From the NCBI RefSeq assembly GCF_005981925.1, contig NZ_VBVX01000005.1, positions 1 through 55,802 on the forward strand: a DNA stretch of 55,802 nucleotides. Direction: 5' to 3'. A program made the position numbers and the translations under genes. Below are positions 25,716 through 34,323 of this stretch, piece after piece. Origin of the DNA: Streptomyces albidochromogenes. GTDB lineage: Bacteria > Actinomycetota > Actinomycetes > Streptomycetales > Streptomycetaceae. The first letter of the stretch is position 1, and each line of letters starts with the position of its first letter. The notes beneath the pieces were generated by a model, which was not told the origin of the DNA, did not search any database, and saw only the letters and a list, made by a program, of their open reading frames with translations.

Positions 25716-26165
25716 ATGGCCGAACACACCAGCTCGAGCATCACGATCGAGGCGGCGCCGGCCGACGTGATGGCCGTGATCGCCGACTTCGCCCGCTACC
25801 CCGAGTGGACCGGCGAGGTGAAGGAGGCCGAGGTCCTGGCCACCGACGCCAAGGGCCGCGCGGAGCAGGTGCGGCTGCTGCTGGACGCCGGCGCGATCAA
25901 GGACGACCACACGCTCGCGTACACCTGGACCGGCGACAACCAGGTCAGCTGGACGCTGGTCAAGTCGCAGATGCTGCGCTCCCTCGACGGCTCGTACAGC
26001 CTGGCCCCGGCCGGCGGCGGCGACCGTACCGAGGTCACCTACCGGCTGACCGTCGACGTCAAGATCCCGATGCTCGGCATGATCAAGCGCAAGGCCGAGA
26101 AGGTCATCATCGACCGGGCCCTGGCCGGTCTCAAGAAGCGCGTCGAGAGCACCCCGAAGGTCTGA
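25716..26165 (+). CDS. SRPBCC (polyketide cyclase-like) ligand-binding protein
   Basis: 149 residues with the START/Bet v1-like pattern: SSITIEAAPADVMAVIADFARYPEW at the N-terminus, a beta-rich centre (DDHTLAYTWTGDNQVSWTL..) and a long C-terminal helix (AEKVIIDRALAGLKKRVE). GGAGGAG lies 8 nt before the ATG at 25716. It is separated from the ArsA-like gene by only 7 bp. Such proteins bind hydrophobic ligands or lipids; the coupling suggests that it works with the ArsA-like protein. Confidence 0.85.
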   Translation: MAEHTSSSITIEAAPADVMAVIADFARYPEWTGEVKEAEVLATDAKGRAEQVRLLLDAGAIKDDHTLAYTWTGDNQVSWTLVKSQMLRSLDGSYSLAPAGGGDRTEVTYRLTVDVKIPMLGMIKRKAEKVIIDRALAGLKKRVESTPKV

Positions 26166-26172
26166 TGCCCTG

Positions 26173-27390
26173 ATGCGTACGGTCCTCGTCACCGGCCCCG
26201 GCGGCGCGGGCCGCACCACCGTCGCCGCGGCGACCGCCCTGGCCGCGGCGCGCACCGGCCGGCGGGTGCTGGTCCTGTCCACCGACCCGGCGGACTCCCT
26301 GGGGGCGGCCCTGGGCACCACCACCGGCGCCGAGCCGGGCGAGGCCGCGCCGGGCCTGTGGGCGGCGAGGACCGACTCCGGCGCCCACTTCCGCGTGGAG
26401 CTCCTCGCCCTCCAGGAGAGCGCGGGCTCCGCGCTGGACCTGCTGGGCGCGAACCGTCTCGCCGCCGAGGAACTGACCGAGCTGCCGGGCAGCGAGCAGT
26501 TCGCCCTGCTCCGCGCCCTGCGGGCGTGCGGCGAGGCGCGCGGCACGGCCGGGGCGTACGACCTCGTGGTCGTCGACCTGCCGCCGCTGCACGCCGCGCT
26601 CGCCGCCCTCGCGCTCCCCGAGCAGCTGCGCCGCTACCTGCGACGGCTGCTTCCGCCCGAGCGCCAGGCGGCCCGCGCGCTGCGGCCCATGCTCGCCCAG
26701 CTCGCCGGCGTGCCGATGCCCGCCCAGTGGCTGTACGAGACGGCCGCGCGCCGGGACGGCGAACTGGCCGCCGTCGAGGCGCTGCTCGCGGACCCGGGCA
26801 CGAGCGTACGGCTGGTCGCCGAGCCGGGACCCGCCGCGGCCGAAGCGCTGCGCACCGCCCGTACCGGACTGGCCCTGTTCGGCCTGGACGTCGAATCGGT
26901 GACGGCGAACCGGATCCTGCCCCGGGACTCCCCGGACACCTGGCTCGCGACGCTCGCCGCCCAGCAGCACAAGTGCCTGACCGAGTGGACCGAGGAGTAC
27001 GGCGCGGGGCGCCCGGCGACGCCGGTCCGCGAGGTCCGCCATCTCGGCGGCGACCCGCGGGGCCCGGCCGACCTCGACGCACTGGGCGCGGACGGCGCGC
27101 TGGCGGTCGGGCCGGTCCGCGCGGACCGGGCGGACCCCCGGCACGTGGAGGACAGGATCGCCGAGGACGGCTTCCTCGTCTGGCACCTGCCGCTGCCGGG
27201 AGCCGTGAAGGAGGAGCTCGGCCTGGTCCGCCGCGGCGACGAACTCGTGCTCGACGCGGGCCCGTTCCGCCGGATCCTGCCCCTGCCGTCGGCGCTGCGC
27301 CGCTGCGACGTCTCGGGCGCCGGCCTGACCGGCGGCGTACTGAAGGTGCGCTTCACGCCGGACCCGGGGCTGTGGCCGAAGACGACGTGA
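26173..27390 (+). CDS. ArsA/GET3-like protein with degenerate P-loop
   Basis: 405 residues. The N-terminus follows the deviant Walker A of ArsA/MinD proteins but reads GPGGAGRTT where GKGGVGKTS/T is expected: both Lys positions are changed and the usually invariant P-loop Lys is Arg. VLSTDPADSLGAALG (switch I-like) and YDLVVVDLPPLHAALAAL (Walker B) are kept, while the usual DTAPTGHTLRLL segment is not. The C-terminus (KVRFTPDPGLWPK) forms beta strands. ATP binding may survive but hydrolysis is doubtful. It sits between the SRPBCC gene and an acidic helical protein gene. No arsenic genes are nearby, so arsenite export is unlikely. Confidence 0.8.
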   Translation: MRTVLVTGPGGAGRTTVAAATALAAARTGRRVLVLSTDPADSLGAALGTTTGAEPGEAAPGLWAARTDSGAHFRVELLALQESAGSALDLLGANRLAAEELTELPGSEQFALLRALRACGEARGTAGAYDLVVVDLPPLHAALAALALPEQLRRYLRRLLPPERQAARALRPMLAQLAGVPMPAQWLYETAARRDGELAAVEALLADPGTSVRLVAEPGPAAAEALRTARTGLALFGLDVESVTANRILPRDSPDTWLATLAAQQHKCLTEWTEEYGAGRPATPVREVRHLGGDPRGPADLDALGADGALAVGPVRADRADPRHVEDRIAEDGFLVWHLPLPGAVKEELGLVRRGDELVLDAGPFRRILPLPSALRRCDVSGAGLTGGVLKVRFTPDPGLWPKTT

Positions 27391-27472
27391 ACGGGCCGCC
27401 GCCGTTCGGGTAACGTCGGTGGTACGAGGCGTACGCACCGTACGAACCGCCGCCCTGCCGCAGGAGTCCGCC

Positions 27473-27985
27473 ATGAGCGATGCCACCGAGCGTCCGCATA
27501 GCTCGGAAAGCACGGGAGGGGCCCCCTTCTCCCCCGGGCCCGCCGAGGCCCCCGAAGCCGACGCGTGGGCGAAGGCGTGCGCGGAGGACCTCGCCGCCGA
27601 GAAGGCCCGCCGTCGCGCCGAGAGCGGCGGGGCGCAGCCGGGGTCGGCCGCCGAGGAGCTGCGCAAGCTGGTCGACGCCGTGGCCGACAAGGTCGCCTCG
27701 TTGCAGTCGGTGCTGCCCGGCATGGCCGCGCAGGGCGCGGTCGGCCAGCTCATCAACCAGGCCAAGTCCGCCGTGGAGCCGGTCATCGAGCGCAATCCGC
27801 AGGTCTTCGACCACCTGGCAGCGGCCGGCAACGAGCTGCTGGCCGCCTACCGCTCGGCCGTCCAGGGCCAGGAGGGCCGCTGGACCCGCGGTCCGGCTCG
27901 GCCGGCGGACCGCGCCGAGGGCGCCGACGACGGTGACGAGGGCCCCGAAGGCCCTTCGCCGAGCACGCACATCGACCTGGACTGA
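27473..27985 (+). CDS. acidic helical protein, DUF5304-like
   Basis: 170 residues, Ala/Glu-rich and predicted soluble. Low-complexity ends flank a helical middle (SAAEELRKLVDAVADKVASLQ.., GQLINQAKSAVEPVIERNPQVFDHLAAAGNELL). The ATG at 27473 has CAGGAG 6 nt upstream. I recall it as a conserved actinobacterial family of unknown function regularly found next to this ArsA-like gene and glucokinase. The last 25 residues are acidic and probably disordered. Confidence 0.75.
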   Translation: MSDATERPHSSESTGGAPFSPGPAEAPEADAWAKACAEDLAAEKARRRAESGGAQPGSAAEELRKLVDAVADKVASLQSVLPGMAAQGAVGQLINQAKSAVEPVIERNPQVFDHLAAAGNELLAAYRSAVQGQEGRWTRGPARPADRAEGADDGDEGPEGPSPSTHIDLD

Positions 27986-28041
27986 GCTGCTCCTCGGGTA
28001 CGGTTGCCCCTAGCGGGGCTCGACCGAATACTGAGGGACAC

Positions 28042-28983
28042 ATGGGACTCACCATCGGCGTCGACATCGGCGGCACGAAGATCGCGGCAGGCGTGGTCGA
28101 CGAAGAGGGCACCATTCTCGACACGCACAAGGTGCCGACGCCGCCGACCGCCGAAGGCATCGTCGACGCGATCTGTGCGGCCGTCTCCGAGGCCGGCAAG
28201 GGCCATCAGATCGAGGCGGTCGGCATCGGCGCCGCCGGGTACGTCGACGACAAGCGCGCCACCGTCCTGTTCGCGCCCAACATCCACTGGCGGCACGAGC
28301 CGCTGAAGGACAAGGTCGAGCAGCGCGTCGGACTGCCGGTCGTCGTGGAGAACGACGCGAACGCCGCCGCCTGGGGCGAGTACAGGTTCGGAGCGGGCAA
28401 GGGCCACGAGGACGTCATCTGCATCACCCTCGGCACCGGCCTCGGCGGCGGCATCATCATCGGCAACAAGCTGCGCCGCGGACGCTTCGGCGTGGCCGCC
28501 GAGTTCGGCCACATCCGGGTCGTCCCGGACGGGCTGCTGTGCGGCTGCGGAAGCCAGGGCTGCTGGGAGCAGTACGCGTCCGGGCGGGCCCTCGTCCGCT
28601 ACGCGAAGCAGCGCGCCAACGCCACCCCGGAGAACGCCGTGATCCTGCTGGGTCTGGGCGACGGGACCCCCGAGGGCATCCAGGGCAAGCACATCAGCGA
28701 CGCCGCCCGCCAGGGCTGCCCGGTCGCCGTCGACTCCTTCCGCGAGCTGGCCCGCTGGGCCGGCGCGGGCCTGGCCGACCTGGCCTCGCTGTTCGACCCC
28801 TCCGCGTTCATCGTCGGCGGCGGCGTCTCGGACGAGGGCGAGCTGGTCCTCGGGCCGATCCGCAAGTCGTTCCGCCGGTGGCTGGTCGGCGGCCAGTACC
28901 GCCCCCACGCCCAGGTGCTCGCCGCCCAGCTCGGCGGCGAGGCCGGCCTGGTCGGCGCGGCCGACCTGGCCCGCCAGGGCTGA
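28042..28983 (+). CDS. glkA: ROK-family glucokinase (GlkA)
   Basis: Phosphorylates intracellular glucose with ATP. In Streptomyces coelicolor GlkA is also needed for glucose repression. 313 residues: GVDIGGTKIAAGVVD (phosphate 1 loop), VENDANAAAWGEYRFG (catalytic Asp), ITLGTGLGGGI (phosphate 2), EFGHIRV plus CGCGSQGCWEQY (structural zinc site of ROK proteins) and FIVGGGVSDEGE. GAGGGA lies 6 nt before the ATG. A strong terminator follows. Confidence 0.96.
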   Translation: MGLTIGVDIGGTKIAAGVVDEEGTILDTHKVPTPPTAEGIVDAICAAVSEAGKGHQIEAVGIGAAGYVDDKRATVLFAPNIHWRHEPLKDKVEQRVGLPVVVENDANAAAWGEYRFGAGKGHEDVICITLGTGLGGGIIIGNKLRRGRFGVAAEFGHIRVVPDGLLCGCGSQGCWEQYASGRALVRYAKQRANATPENAVILLGLGDGTPEGIQGKHISDAARQGCPVAVDSFRELARWAGAGLADLASLFDPSAFIVGGGVSDEGELVLGPIRKSFRRWLVGGQYRPHAQVLAAQLGGEAGLVGAADLARQG

Positions 28984-29010
28984 CGAACCGGCTCACGTGC
29001 GCGCGGACGC

Positions 29011-29046
29011 GCCCGCCGTGCCCCCTTGGGGTGCGGCGGGCCTTTC
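29011..29046 (+). terminator. terminator after glkA
   Basis: GCCCGCCG..CGGCGGGC stem extended inward by four G-C and two G-U pairs (29011-29041), then CTTTCC. It ends 15 nt before the next start codon. Confidence 0.83.
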
Positions 29047-29060
29047 CGTATCGTGATCGC

Positions 29061-29813
29061 ATGGCGACGAGTACGACGAGCACGCTGCCCGAGTCCCGTA
29101 CCGAGCCTGACGGTTCGGCGGTGATCCGCGTCCTCGGCTACAACATCCGCTCGATGCGCGACGACCGCGAGGCGCTCGCCCGGGTCATCGGCGCCTGCGA
29201 GCCCGACCTCGTCCTCGTGCAGGAGGCGCCCCGCTTCTTCCGCTGGCGCAAGCACGCGGCGTGGCTCGCCGCCCGCAGCGGCCTGGTCACCCTCGGCGGC
29301 GGGGCGACCGCTTCGGGCCCGATGCTGCTGTGCTCGCTGCGGGTGACGGTGGAGCGTACGCAGGACGTGCTGCTGCCGCGTACGCCGGGGCTGCACCAGC
29401 GGGGGTTCGCGACGGCGGTGGTGCGGATCGGCGGCGCGCGGCTCGGCGTACTGAGCTGTCACCTCAGCCTCCAGCGCGAGGAGCGCCTCGCGCAGGGCGG
29501 GATGCTCCTGGAGCGCCTGAAGGAGATGGACGTACCGCACGCGGTGGCCGGCGGCGACCTCAACGAGCGGCCGGACGGCCGGACGTTCCGGCGGCTGGCG
29601 GGGGAGCTCCAGGACTGCTGGGCGGTGAAGCCGTGGGGCGGCGAGTACACCTCGACCCCGGACCGCCCGCACCAGCGCATCGACGCCCTCTTCGCCACGC
29701 CGGGCGTCGAAGTCCTGGGCTGCGGCGTCCCGTTGGGTCTCCCGGACGCGGACCTGCGCGCGGCCACCGACCACCTGCCGGTACTGGCGGCGCTGCGCGT
29801 CCCCGCGTCGTGA
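29061..29813 (+). CDS. endonuclease/exonuclease/phosphatase (EEP) family protein
   Basis: 250 residues with the EEP core: VLGYNIRSM (N ligand), LVLVQEAPR (metal Glu), LSCHLSLQ, AGGDLNERP (catalytic DxN) and ATDHLPVLAAL (terminal DH). The ATG at 29061 is chosen because it begins just after the glkA terminator. Members act on phosphodiesters of nucleic acids, lipids or phosphoesters; no signal peptide is seen, so a cytoplasmic role is likely. Substrate cannot be assigned. Confidence 0.85.
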   Translation: MATSTTSTLPESRTEPDGSAVIRVLGYNIRSMRDDREALARVIGACEPDLVLVQEAPRFFRWRKHAAWLAARSGLVTLGGGATASGPMLLCSLRVTVERTQDVLLPRTPGLHQRGFATAVVRIGGARLGVLSCHLSLQREERLAQGGMLLERLKEMDVPHAVAGGDLNERPDGRTFRRLAGELQDCWAVKPWGGEYTSTPDRPHQRIDALFATPGVEVLGCGVPLGLPDADLRAATDHLPVLAALRVPAS

Positions 29814-29839
29814 CCGGCCGGGCCCCGCGCCCCGGGCCC

Positions 29840-29878
29840 CGGCCCCGTCGGGGCGGGCCCGCCCGGGCGGCGGGGCCG
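29840..29878. terminator. nested GC hairpin between convergent genes
   Basis: CGGCCCCG (29840-29847) pairs with CGGGGCCG (29871-29878), with further inner GC pairing. It lies between the EEP gene and the convergent membrane-protein gene. Confidence 0.55.
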
Positions 29879-29903
29879 TCGTGGCGAGGCGCGAGGGCGG
29901 GGC

Positions 29904-30587
29904 CTAGACGACCGCGCCGCGGCCCGGGTCGTCGTCCTCGTCGTCGCCGTGCGCCATGCGCCCCACCAGGGTGGCGAAACCGCCCAAGAAGCCGCCGATG
30001 CCGAGCGTCGTCAGCCACCACGTCATGTCCCACTGCAGCAGCACCGCGACGAGCAGCAGCACCGGGCCGCCGACGACCGCGAGCCAGGCGAACCGCGCCG
30101 TGGTGTCGGCGGGCGGCAGCGGGGGCGGCTCCGGCGGGACGAAGTGGCCCTCGTCGCCGTCGTCGCTCTCGTCCGGGTCCTCCTCGCCCGGCTCGTCCAA
30201 CGCGTAGTCGCGCGGACCGGCGACACCGGGCGCGAACACGACGGAGCTGCCGAGGGGTCTGTCCCGGTCCGGGTCCGCGTCCGGGTCCGGCTCGTCCTGC
30301 CCGGCCGCCTCGGCGTCCTTCTCCGGCGCCTTCCCGGGCCGGCCGCCGCCGGCGGTGTTGCGCTCGTCGTCCGGCAGGTACAGGTCCTCGATCGACTTGA
30401 ACGGCTTGGCGCCCGGCGGGTCCGGCGGCTCCGCGCCGTACCCCGCGACGATCGCGGCCCACGCCGCGTCCTCGTCGACGGGCTTGCCGGCGGGCGACCC
30501 CGCCGCCGCGGCGGCCGCGTCCGCCGCCGCCCGGTCCGGCTCCCGCTCCTCCTCGCGGCCCGCGGGCTCCGCGTCGTGCTCAGCCAC
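29904..30587 (-). CDS. acidic protein with two C-terminal membrane helices
   Basis: 227 residues from GTG 30587 (GGGGAG 8 nt upstream). The N-terminal 150 residues are Glu/Asp/Pro/Ala-rich and likely disordered (DEPDPDADPDRDR, DEPGEEDPDESDDGDEG), with FKSIEDLYLPDDE as the only ordered-looking element. Two helices follow (FAWLAVVGGPVLLLVAVLLQW and WLTTLGIGGFLGGFATLV), then an acidic tail. The start overlaps the end of the hydrolase gene by 8 nt, so they are coupled. Function not recognised. Confidence 0.82.
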   Translation of the reverse strand: MAEHDAEPAGREEEREPDRAAADAAAAAAGSPAGKPVDEDAAWAAIVAGYGAEPPDPPGAKPFKSIEDLYLPDDERNTAGGGRPGKAPEKDAEAAGQDEPDPDADPDRDRPLGSSVVFAPGVAGPRDYALDEPGEEDPDESDDGDEGHFVPPEPPPLPPADTTARFAWLAVVGGPVLLLVAVLLQWDMTWWLTTLGIGGFLGGFATLVGRMAHGDDEDDDPGRGAVV

Positions 30588-31359
30588 CGGTGGTGCTCCC
30601 CTTCTTCCCGACACTAGGAGCGAGGCGGCCGATGAACGCACAACTCTCGTCGAAGATCCGCTCCGCGTCATGGTCCAACGTCGCGACGTGGTAGCTCTGT
30701 TCCAGCAGAATCTCGGTGACGTCCGTGGACGACACCCGGCTGAGGATGCGGGCCGAGTCGGCCGCCGGCACCACATGGTCCTGCGGGCTGTGCAGCAGCA
30801 GCATCGGCTGCGTCACCTGGGGCAGCTCACCGTCGACGAGCCGGAAGAAGTTCCGCACGGAGTGCGCCGCGTGCAGCGGCACCCGGTCGTAGCCGACCTC
30901 CTCGGAGCCCGCCTTCGCGATGTCGCTGCGCAGCCCCTTCGTCGTACGGACGAGATGGCGGGCGACCGGCAGCGCGTACGCCGACAGGCCGTGCACCTTG
31001 TTCGCCGGGTTGACCAGGACGATCCCGGTGATCGCGTCCCCGTGCTTCGCGGCCAGGCGCAGCGTCAGCGCCCCGCCCATCGAGAGCCCGAAGACGAACA
31101 CCTGCGCGCACCGCTCCCGCAGGGCGCGCAGCTCGCGGTCGACCTCGGCGTACCAGTCCTGCCAGCCCGTGAGCTGCATGTCCTCCCAGCGGGTGCCGTG
31201 CCCGGGCAGCAGCGGCAGGGAGACAGTCAGGCCGCGCTCGACGAGGTGGTCCGCCCAGGGGCGCAGCGACTGCGGGGAACCGGTGAAGCCGTGACAGAGG
31301 AGGACGCCGACCTCTCCGCCCTCGTGGCGGAACGGCTCGGCTCCAGGAAGGACCGGCAC
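30580..31359 (-). CDS. alpha/beta hydrolase (carboxylesterase/monoacylglycerol lipase-like)
   Basis: About 259 residues from GTG 31359, which has AGGAGA 5 nt upstream. LLCHGFTGSPQS is the oxyanion-hole HG motif, VFGLSMGGALTL the GxSxG nucleophile elbow, LLLHSPQDHVVP carries the acid and SYHVATLDHD the catalytic His. The arrangement is that of Est30/YvaK-type carboxylesterases. No signal peptide. It is divergent from the acyltransferase gene, so lipid turnover is a possible shared theme. Confidence 0.9.
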   Translation of the reverse strand: MPVLPGAEPFRHEGGEVGVLLCHGFTGSPQSLRPWADHLVERGLTVSLPLLPGHGTRWEDMQLTGWQDWYAEVDRELRALRERCAQVFVFGLSMGGALTLRLAAKHGDAITGIVLVNPANKVHGLSAYALPVARHLVRTTKGLRSDIAKAGSEEVGYDRVPLHAAHSVRNFFRLVDGELPQVTQPMLLLHSPQDHVVPAADSARILSRVSSTDVTEILLEQSYHVATLDHDAERIFDESCAFIGRLAPSVGKKGSTTGG

Positions 31360-31533
31360 CGGGGTCTCCTGTTCATGAGTGTGGGTCGTGGAGTGCGCAG
31401 AGGGTGTCGCAAGATGTCCTTCACCGTACGCGACCGGACCGACACCGACCAGGTCCGTCGGGCGTCCTTGTCGGCATGGGGCCAGGCCCGGCACGGGTTA
31501 TGGTCTGTTCGACAGACAAGGGAAGGCACTCGG

Positions 31534-32286
31534 TTGATCTACGGCGCAATGAAGTTCTCCATCGGAGGGTCACTGAAGGTCGCCTTCAGGCCCTGGGTGG
31601 AGGGCCTCGAGAACATTCCCGCCGAGGGTCCCGCGATCCTGGCGAGCAACCACCTGTCCTTCTCGGACTCCTTCTTCCTGCCCGCGGTGCTCGACCGGAA
31701 GGTCACCTTCATCGCGAAGGCGGAGTACTTCACCTCGCCCGGGGTGAAGGGCAGGCTCACCGCCGCCTTCTTCAAGGGCGTCGGCCAGCTCCCCGTCGAC
31801 CGCTCGGGCGCACGCGGCGCCGGCGAGGCGGCGATCAAGGCCGGAATCGACGTCATCAAGGGCGGCGGTCTCTTCGGCATCTACCCGGAGGGCACCCGCT
31901 CGCCGGACGGCCGCCTCTACCGGGGCAAGCCGGGCGGCCTCGCGCGCGTGGCGCTCGCCACCGGCGCGCCGGTGATCCCGGTCGCCATGATCGACACCGA
32001 GAAGATCCAGCCGCCGGGCAAGGTCGTGCCCAAGCTGATGCGCCCGGGGATCAGGATCGGCAAGCCGCTGGACTTCAGCCGCTACCACGGCATGGACGGC
32101 GACCGGTTCATCCTGCGCTCGGTGACCGACGAGGTCATGTACGAGATCATGAAGCTCTCCGGCCAGGAGTACGTCGACATCTACGCGACGGCGGCGAAGC
32201 GTCAGATCGCCGACGCGGAGAAGGCCGCCAAGGCGGAGAAGGCCGCACTGGAGAAGGCCGACAAGGCGGAACGGTCCGGCGCGTAA
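31534..32286 (+). CDS. 1-acylglycerol-3-phosphate acyltransferase-like (PlsC family)
   Basis: 250 residues. The TTG at 31534 is chosen because GGAAGG lies 7 nt upstream; the in-frame ATG at 31549 has no ribosome site. The acyltransferase boxes are ASNHLSFSDSFF (HX4D), GQLPVDRSG, GIYPEGTRSPDG (block III) and ATGAPVIPVAM (block IV). A Lys/Ala/Glu-rich helix forms the C-terminus. It probably acylates lysophosphatidate in phospholipid synthesis. It lies directly upstream of the macS kinase gene with a 22-bp gap. Confidence 0.92.
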   Translation: MIYGAMKFSIGGSLKVAFRPWVEGLENIPAEGPAILASNHLSFSDSFFLPAVLDRKVTFIAKAEYFTSPGVKGRLTAAFFKGVGQLPVDRSGARGAGEAAIKAGIDVIKGGGLFGIYPEGTRSPDGRLYRGKPGGLARVALATGAPVIPVAMIDTEKIQPPGKVVPKLMRPGIRIGKPLDFSRYHGMDGDRFILRSVTDEVMYEIMKLSGQEYVDIYATAAKRQIADAEKAAKAEKAALEKADKAERSGA

Positions 32287-32308
32287 CAGCGTCCGTCCAG
32301 GGGTGGGG

Positions 32309-33550
32309 ATGATGGCCAGGGCTCAGCGCGAGCGGGTCGTGCGCATGTCGGTCGAGCAGCCGCTGTGGCGCGCGCTGACCGGCTACCGCGTCATGACGAT
32401 GGTGTACGCGGTGCTCCTCTTCGTGTTCACCCGCGAGAAGTTCGAGCGCCCGGAAGTGGCCGTCGCCTTCCTCGCGGTGATGTCGGTGTGGACCCTCGCC
32501 ACGCTCCCCAAGGTGGCGAACGCGGCGAGCTGCACCAAGCGGTTCCTCGTCGCCGACCTCGCCGTCGCCCTCACCGGCATCCTGCTCACCCCGCTCGCCG
32601 ACTTCCAGGCGCAGCAGATCGACGGCCCCACCCTGCCCTCGATATGGACCGCCGGTTCCGTCCTCGCGTTCGCCATCAAGGGCGGCTGGCGCTGGGCGGC
32701 CTTCGCCTCGTCGTTCGTGGCCGCCGCCAACATCGTCGAGCGCGGCGAGCCGAGCCGCGACACCATCCACAACGTGCTGCTGGTGTGGGTCGCCTCCATC
32801 GCGATCGGTTACGTCGTCGAGGTCGCCCGCGCCTCCGAGCGCACCCTCGCCCGCGCCCTGGAGATCGAGGCCGCCACCCGCGAGCGCGAGCGCCTGGCCC
32901 GTGACATCCACGACAGCGTGCTCCAGGTGCTGGCCATGGTGCAGCGGCGCGGCACCGCGCTCGGCGGCGAGGCGGCGGAGCTGGGCCGGATGGCGGGGGA
33001 GCAGGAGGTCGCCCTGCGCACCCTGGTCTCCAGCGGCCTGGTGCCCGCGACGCGCGCCTCGGAGGACGCGGCGCTGGGGGCGGTCGTCCGTACGGTCGAG
33101 GTGGACGACGAGGGCGACGGCGACGACGGCGGGCCGGGCGCGCGCGTGTGCGACCTGCGCTCCCTGCTCGCCCCGCACGCCGGGTCGAAGGTCAGCTTCG
33201 CCGAGCCCGGCGCCCCGGTCCTGCTGGCACCGGCGGCGGCGAGGGAGCTCGCGGCGGCTGTCAGTGCGGCACTGGACAATGTGCGCAGGCACGCGGGCGA
33301 GGGCGCCCAGACCTGGATCCTGGTCGAGGACTGGCCGGAGGAAGTGATCGTGACGGTACGGGACGACGGGCCCGGCATCCCGGAGGGCAGGCTCGCCCAG
33401 GCCGAGGGGGAGGGGCGCCTCGGCGTCGCCCTGTCGATCCGCGGGCGGCTGCGGGACATCGGCGGCACCGCCGAGCTGATCTCGGTTCCGGGTCAGGGCA
33501 CGGAAGTAGAACTGAAGGTTCCACGGGGGAAGGCAGGACAGGCGCGATGA
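32309..33550 (+). CDS. macS: sensor histidine kinase of the NarL-type pair (MacS)
   Basis: 413 residues. Five or so membrane helices occupy residues ~25-165 (MTMVYAVLLFVFT, FLVADLAVALTGILL, VLLVWVASIAIGYVV), forming a 5TM-type sensor. RERLARDIHDSVLQVLAMV is a HisKA_3 dimerisation box with the phospho-His. The ATPase domain has ALDNVRRHA (N box) and VRDDGPGIP (G1), then RLGVALSIRGR. By gene order it corresponds to MacS of Streptomyces coelicolor, reported to affect development and actinorhodin. ATG 32309 and 32312 are near equivalent. It overlaps macR by 4 nt. Confidence 0.88.
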   Translation: MMARAQRERVVRMSVEQPLWRALTGYRVMTMVYAVLLFVFTREKFERPEVAVAFLAVMSVWTLATLPKVANAASCTKRFLVADLAVALTGILLTPLADFQAQQIDGPTLPSIWTAGSVLAFAIKGGWRWAAFASSFVAAANIVERGEPSRDTIHNVLLVWVASIAIGYVVEVARASERTLARALEIEAATRERERLARDIHDSVLQVLAMVQRRGTALGGEAAELGRMAGEQEVALRTLVSSGLVPATRASEDAALGAVVRTVEVDDEGDGDDGGPGARVCDLRSLLAPHAGSKVSFAEPGAPVLLAPAAARELAAAVSAALDNVRRHAGEGAQTWILVEDWPEEVIVTVRDDGPGIPEGRLAQAEGEGRLGVALSIRGRLRDIGGTAELISVPGQGTEVELKVPRGKAGQAR

Positions 33551-34224
33551 GCGACGCACAGCAGACGATCAGAGTGATGGTCGTCGACGACCACCCGATG
33601 TGGCGGGACGCGGTGGCCCGCGACCTCGCCGCGGCGGGCTTCGACGTGGTGGCCACGGCGGGCGACGGGCCGCAGGCGGTCCGCCGCGCCCTGGCGGTGA
33701 GCCCCCAGGTGCTCGTCCTCGACCTGAACCTCCCCGGCCTGCCCGGCGTCCAGGTCTGCAAGGAGCTCGTCGGCGCCGACCCCGCTCTGCGGGTCCTCGT
33801 GCTGTCCGCTAGCGGCGAGCACGCCGACGTACTGGAAGCGGTGAAGTCCGGTGCGACGGGCTATCTGCTGAAGTCCGCGGGGCCCGAGGAGCTGATCGAC
33901 GCGGTACGGCGCACGGCCGCCGGCGACCCGGTCTTCACCCCGGGACTGGCCGGCCTGGTCCTCGGCGAGTACCGCCGGCTGGCCTCCGGCCCGGCGCCCG
34001 CCGCCTCCTCGAACGAGCCGAAGGCGCCGCAGCTCACCGACCGCGAGACCGAGGTGCTGCGGCTGGTCGCGAAGGGGCTGTCGTACAAGCAGATCGCCGA
34101 GCGCCTGGTGATCTCCCACCGGACCGTGCAGAACCACGTGCAGAACACCCTCGGCAAGCTCCAGCTGCACAACCGCGTGGAGCTCGTCCGCTACGCGATC
34201 GAACGCGGCCTCGACGACGCCTAG
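33547..34224 (+). CDS. macR: NarL/FixJ-family response regulator (MacR)
   Basis: 225 residues. The receiver domain has VMVVDDHPMWR (acid pair), VLVLDLNLPG (phosphoacceptor Asp) and GYLLKSAGPEE (Lys). A Pro/Ala linker leads to the LuxR-type helix-turn-helix: LTDRETEVLRLVAKGLSYKQIAE then ISHRTVQNHVQNTL. It is coupled to macS. MacR of S. coelicolor is reported to bind TGAGTACnnGTACTCA; an exact match lies at 55693-55708. I see none in the macRS promoter region. Confidence 0.9.
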   Translation: MSDAQQTIRVMVVDDHPMWRDAVARDLAAAGFDVVATAGDGPQAVRRALAVSPQVLVLDLNLPGLPGVQVCKELVGADPALRVLVLSASGEHADVLEAVKSGATGYLLKSAGPEELIDAVRRTAAGDPVFTPGLAGLVLGEYRRLASGPAPAASSNEPKAPQLTDRETEVLRLVAKGLSYKQIAERLVISHRTVQNHVQNTLGKLQLHNRVELVRYAIERGLDDA

Positions 34225-34258
34225 TCCGCCCTCCGCGCACCCGACGCCCCATGTCGCT

Positions 34259-34281
34259 GTGACCTGGGTCACCACTAGCGT
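34259..34281 (+). promoter_or_regulatory. inverted repeat and possible -10 upstream of pfkA
   Basis: GTGACCTGGGTCAC (34259-34272; 6-bp arms, 2-nt spacer) is followed 3 nt later by TAGCGT (34276-34281), an acceptable -10. The pfkA ATG is 42 nt downstream. The repeat could be an operator or part of the promoter; no binding protein is assigned. Confidence 0.45.
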
Positions 34282-34323
34282 GGCGCCCCACGGCACTGCT
34301 GTCTGTGGCGAAGGGACAACAAC

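Noticed and set aside
26173..27390. Arsenite export ATPase
   Set aside because: Degenerate P-loop, lack of arsenite Cys motifs and no ars genes nearby.
31468..31504. Possible -35/-10 pair (TTGTCG and TATGGT) before the PlsC-type gene
   Set aside because: The spacing of 25 bp is too long for a standard promoter.
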